This document shows positions 5,753 to 5,757 of a DNA stretch of 5,757 nt, in pieces. The position numbers and the translations under genes were made by a program. The DNA lies in contig CAMAJQ010000063.1 of the NCBI GenBank assembly GCA_945835865.1, forward strand, positions 1-5,757. Direction: 5' to 3'. The number at the start of each line of letters is the position of its first letter. The first letter of the stretch is position 1. The notes under the pieces were generated by a model. The model was not told where the DNA came from. It was given only the letters and a program-made list of their open reading frames with translations, and searched no databases. The stretch comes from an uncultured Clostridia bacterium (GTDB lineage Bacteria > Bacillota > Clostridia > Christensenellales > Borkfalkiaceae).

Positions 5753-5757
5753 TCGTC

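Noticed and set aside
1..5757. CRISPR array, tRNA, rRNA or insertion sequence
   Set aside because: No regularly spaced repeats, no cloverleaf or rRNA signature, and no transposase or terminal inverted repeats were seen on either strand.

Overview
The window is GC-rich bacterial DNA, and every gene it carries lies on the + strand. The strongest taxonomic marker is a SCIFF precursor (scfA) with its radical-SAM maturase (scfB). This pair is close to universal in class Clostridia (Bacillota) and rare elsewhere. Together with the GC-rich codon use and gene types common in gut anaerobes, it suggests an uncultured, fairly GC-rich member of the Clostridia. A narrower placement is not supported by the sequence alone.

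Layout. (1) Positions 1-2332 hold the 3' part of a polar amino-acid ABC importer operon: a substrate-binding lipoprotein whose 5' end lies outside the window, then a HisM/GlnP-type permease, then a GlnQ/HisP-type ATPase. The genes are tightly packed, with a 24-nt gap followed by an 8-bp overlap. (2) The 226-nt gap at 2333-2558 holds two hairpins, a strong intrinsic terminator and a promoter for the next gene. The first part of the gap could be the 3'UTR of the operon or a small independent RNA. (3) Positions 2559-3848 encode a fold-type I PLP enzyme of the methionine gamma-lyase-like ('aluminium resistance', YnbB) family. (4) Positions 3907-5704 hold the ranthipeptide locus. A near-perfect promoter (consensus -35, 17-bp spacer, extended consensus -10) drives the 50-residue SCIFF peptide. 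A structured 179-nt gap follows, then the SPASM radical-SAM maturase, then a terminator-like hairpin at the window end.

How the parts work together. The ABC genes form one importer for an amino acid. ScfA and ScfB form a substrate-enzyme pair: ScfB binds the precursor through its N-terminal recognition domain and forms Cys-derived thioether cross-links in it. The very strong promoter before scfA and a terminator-like hairpin between scfA and scfB fit a design in which the peptide is made in large excess over its enzyme. No exporter or leader peptidase for the peptide is present in the window. A functional link between the PLP enzyme and the ranthipeptide genes is possible only through read-through, because no terminator is visible between them.

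The system itself is a known family. The points that deserve attention are two departures in the SCIFF peptide (a seventh cysteine at residue 13, and Gly at residue 37 where the characterised relative CteA has its cross-linked Thr), the candidate attenuator between scfA and scfB, and the structured RNA region after the ABC operon.
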